Below, one piece after another: positions 61,858 to 64,000 of a stretch of DNA of 64,000 bases. The DNA is from an uncultured Alsobacter sp. (GTDB lineage: Bacteria > Pseudomonadota > Alphaproteobacteria > Rhizobiales > Beijerinckiaceae). The notes below the pieces were generated by a model, which was not told the origin of the DNA, made no database searches, and saw only the letters and a list, made by a program, of their open reading frames with translations. The stretch lies in contig NZ_CAMFHB010000004.1 of assembly GCF_945952055.1 (NCBI RefSeq), positions 62,001 to 126,000 on the forward strand, written 5' to 3'. Numbering within the stretch: position 1 is the stretch's first letter; every line of letters begins with the position of its first letter. A program made the position numbers and the translations under genes.

Positions 61858-61910
61858 GCGGGCCGGAGCGCCGTCGGGAAACCGATCGGAAAAATACAAA
61901 CAAGCCGAGT

Positions 61911-61945
61911 TCCATATACACTAGACGGGTCAATGGGTATATGTC
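61911..61945. promoter_or_regulatory. GTATAC-type operator candidate, site 7
   Basis: CATATAC (61913-61919) and GTATATG (61937-61943) form an inverted pair 17 bases apart, about 95-125 bases before the E1 alpha start. The arms resemble the TATAC elements found upstream of the degradation cluster genes. Confidence 0.45.
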
Positions 61946-62038
61946 TTACTCATCGGCAAGCCCGCGACAGGCGGGAACGAAGCGCCGCGGCCGGCCTCAC
62001 GGGGCCCTGTGTCGCGGCCGGGGACCAGGGAGACCCAG

Positions 62039-63004
62039 GTGCAGCTCAGCCCAGCCCAGATCCTGAAAGCCTACCGGCAGATGCGCCTGATCCGCGACTT
62101 CGAGGAGCGGTTGCACGTCGAGAACCGGACCGGCGAGATCGCGGGGTTCACCCATCTCTATGCGGGCCAGGAAGCGATCGCCGTGGGCGTCTGCGAGAAC
62201 CTGGACGACCGCGACTACATCATCAGCACGCATCGCGGCCACGGGCACTGCCTTGCGAAGGGCTGCGATCCCAAGGGGATGATGCACGAGATCTACGGGC
62301 GCGCCGACGGGCTGTGCAAGGGCCGCGGCGGCTCCATGCACATCGCCGACCTCGACAAGGGCATGTTGGGCGCCAACGGCATCGTGGGCGCGGGGCAGCC
62401 GATCGCGGTGGGTGCGGCGGTCGCCTGCAAGCTGCGCAAGGACGGCTCGGTCTCGGTGTCGTTCGGCGGCGACGGGGCCACCAACCAGGGCACCGTGTTC
62501 GAGGCCATGAACATGGCCGTGGTGCTCAAGCTGCCCAAGGTCTTCATCATCGAGAACAACGGCTACAGCGAGCACACCGGCGCCTCCTACGGCATCGGCT
62601 CGGACGTGGTGCGCCGCACCGAGGGCTTCGGCATCCCGGTGTTCCAGGCCGACGGCTTCGACTTCTTCTCCGTGCACGAGGCGGCCCGGCAGGCGATCGA
62701 GCACGCGCGCTCCGGCAAGGGGCCGAGCGCGGTCTACGCGGTCGCGACGCGCTACTTCGGACACTTCGAGGGCGACCCGCAGAACTACCGCGCAAAGGGC
62801 GAGGTGGAGCGCTTCAGGGCCGAGAAGGACTGCCTGATGGGCTTCCGCAACAAGGTGCTGGAGGCCGCCCTGCTCGATGCCGCCGAGCTCGACCGGATCG
62901 ACGCGGAGATCGCCGGCCTCATCGACGCGTCCGTGCAGAGCGCGCGGGCGGCGGCGCCTCCGCCGGCCTCGGCCGTCTACGACGACGTCTACATCTCCTA
63001 CTGA
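62039..63004 (+). CDS. Thiamine-diphosphate-dependent dehydrogenase E1 alpha subunit (pyruvate/acetoin type)
   Basis: 321 residues from GTG 62039 (AGGGAGA 6 bases upstream). The ThDP-binding motif begins FGGDGATNQGTVFEAMNMAV and ends VFIIENN (about 142-174). GQEAIAVGVCENL and STHRGHGHCLAKG with GRGGSMHIADLDKGMLGANG are typical of E1 alpha of acetoin and pyruvate dehydrogenase complexes. It is coupled to the E1 beta gene 14 bases on. With E2/E3, which are outside the window, it would oxidise a 2-oxoacid or acetoin to an acyl-CoA. Confidence 0.92.
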   Translation: MQLSPAQILKAYRQMRLIRDFEERLHVENRTGEIAGFTHLYAGQEAIAVGVCENLDDRDYIISTHRGHGHCLAKGCDPKGMMHEIYGRADGLCKGRGGSMHIADLDKGMLGANGIVGAGQPIAVGAAVACKLRKDGSVSVSFGGDGATNQGTVFEAMNMAVVLKLPKVFIIENNGYSEHTGASYGIGSDVVRRTEGFGIPVFQADGFDFFSVHEAARQAIEHARSGKGPSAVYAVATRYFGHFEGDPQNYRAKGEVERFRAEKDCLMGFRNKVLEAALLDAAELDRIDAEIAGLIDASVQSARAAAPPPASAVYDDVYISY

Positions 63005-63018
63005 GCGGAGCCTGCGCC

Positions 63019-64000
63019 ATGACCGTGAAGACCATGCGCGAGGCGCTCAACGACGCCCTCCATGCCGAGATGGCGCGCGACCCGCGCGTGATCGTGCTGG
63101 GCGAGGACGTCTCCGGCGGCGCCGGCGGGACCTCCGGCACGCGCGACGCGGCCGGCGGCATCTTCGGCGTCACCAAGGGCCTGATCACCGCCTTCGGCGA
63201 GGACCGGGTCATCGACACGCCGATCAGCGAGAGTGCCATCGTGGGCCTGGCCAACGGCGCGGCGCTCGCCGGCCTGCGGCCCGTGGCCGAACTCATGTTC
63301 GCCGACTTCGTCGGGGTGAGCATGGACCAGATCATGAACCAGATGGCCAAGTTCCGGTACATGTTCGGCGGCAAGGCGAAGACGCCCGTGGTGCTGCGCA
63401 TGTCCATGGGCGCGGGCATGAACGCCGCCGCCCAGCACTCGCAGACCATCTACCCGATGCTGACCGCGATCCCGGGCCTCAAGGTCGTGGTCCCCTCGAC
63501 CCCGGCCGATGCCAAGGGCCTGCTGGCGACCGCCATCCGCGACGACGACCCCATCATCTTCCTCGAGCACAAGGCGCTCTACTCCCGCAAGGGCGAGGTG
63601 CCGGACGGCGAGCACCTCGTGCGCTTCGGCGAGGCGGCGCTGGTGCGCGAGGGCGAGCACTGCACGGTGGTGGCGCTCGCCCGCATGGTGGGCTTCGCCG
63701 AGCGCGCCATCGACAAGCTGGCGGCGGAAGGCATCACCTGCGACCTCATCGACCCGCGCACGACCTCGCCGCTCGACGAGGACACGATCCTGGAGAGCCT
63801 CTCCAACACGGGCCGGCTCGTGGTGGTGGACGAGTCCCCGCCCCGCTGCAGCATCGCCTCCGACATCGCCGCGCTCGCCGCCAACCGCGGCTTCAAGTCG
63901 CTGAAGGCGCCCGTCGAGATCGTCACGGCGCCGCACACACCGGTGCCCTTCGCGCGCGAGCTGGAACGCGTCTACGTGCCGGGCCCCGACCGGATCGAGG
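63019..64000 (+). CDS. Thiamine-diphosphate-dependent dehydrogenase E1 beta subunit, C-terminus cut by window edge
   Basis: At least 327 residues are visible. Transketolase-like pyrimidine-binding domain: VIVLGEDVSGGAGGTSGTRD, DTPISESAIVGLANGAALAG, RPVAELMFADFVGVSMDQIM, then VVVPSTPADAKGLLATAIRD. The C-terminal transketolase domain begins about residue 205 (CTVVALARMVGFAERAIDKL). Partner of the E1 alpha product. The frame is open at the window edge. Confidence 0.92.
   Translation, partial: MTVKTMREALNDALHAEMARDPRVIVLGEDVSGGAGGTSGTRDAAGGIFGVTKGLITAFGEDRVIDTPISESAIVGLANGAALAGLRPVAELMFADFVGVSMDQIMNQMAKFRYMFGGKAKTPVVLRMSMGAGMNAAAQHSQTIYPMLTAIPGLKVVVPSTPADAKGLLATAIRDDDPIIFLEHKALYSRKGEVPDGEHLVRFGEAALVREGEHCTVVALARMVGFAERAIDKLAAEGITCDLIDPRTTSPLDEDTILESLSNTGRLVVVDESPPRCSIASDIAALAANRGFKSLKAPVEIVTAPHTPVPFARELERVYVPGPDRIE

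Overview
This 64 kb window is a piece of a GC-rich bacterial chromosome (roughly two thirds G+C by eye). Gene content, tightly overlapping start/stop codons and dispersed palindromic repeats of the CATCCTGAGCCGG and GTCCTGGCCGGGCTTGGCCCGG types suggest an alphaproteobacterium, probably of the order Hyphomicrobiales. No rRNA is present, so placement below order is not attempted. There is no CRISPR array, transposase, integrase or phage structural gene.

Layout. 1-3014 (minus): a LacI-type regulator, a NUDIX hydrolase and a truncated Na/Pi cotransporter, apparently one operon. 3396-7921: an RND efflux adaptor and pump. 8-13 kb: a small membrane protein, a conserved hypothetical protein, acetoacetate-CoA ligase and an AsmA-like protein. 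13-16.7 kb (minus): a Crp/Fnr regulator coupled to polyamine-type ABC genes potG-potH-potI, without a binding protein. 16.7-21.3 kb: an aldose-epimerase-like protein, tRNA-Phe(GAA), then a lower-GC pair (PD-(D/E)XK-like nuclease plus SF1 helicase) that looks acquired, and a cupin. 21.4-25 kb: a nitrate/sulfonate/taurine-type ABC transporter followed by a decayed second copy of its ATPase gene.

25-33.6 kb is a catabolic block: CaiB/BaiF CoA-transferase plus AtuA-like protein, a divergent GntR/HutC regulator, and a TctB-TctA-TctC tripartite tricarboxylate transporter with an NAD(P)-binding protein and an enoyl-CoA hydratase. Related sites of the form AAAGTTCT-N6-AGAACTTT precede three of its transcription units.

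33.7-57.2 kb is a large degradation cluster: noncanonical thiolase/DUF35/CoA-transferase, SDRs, two Rieske ring-hydroxylating oxygenases, a Rieske protein and an adrenodoxin-type ferredoxin, acyl-CoA dehydrogenase, a ketosteroid-dehydrogenase-like flavoprotein, hot-dog hydratases, two acyl-CoA ligases, enoyl-CoA hydratase, VOC and NTF2-like proteins, and a LIV-type ABC importer. Its divergent promoters share TTGCGTATAC-like sites, suggesting one regulon. The likely scheme is import, CoA activation, ring hydroxylation and dehydrogenation, then beta-oxidation-like cleavage of a cyclic carboxylic acid. The substrate cannot be read from sequence.

57.2-64 kb: two tandem SDR paralogues (one with a Tat signal), an outer-membrane beta-barrel protein, a winged-helix regulator, and E1 alpha/beta genes of a 2-oxoacid or acetoin dehydrogenase. 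The E1 beta gene runs off the right edge and the Na/Pi gene off the left edge.
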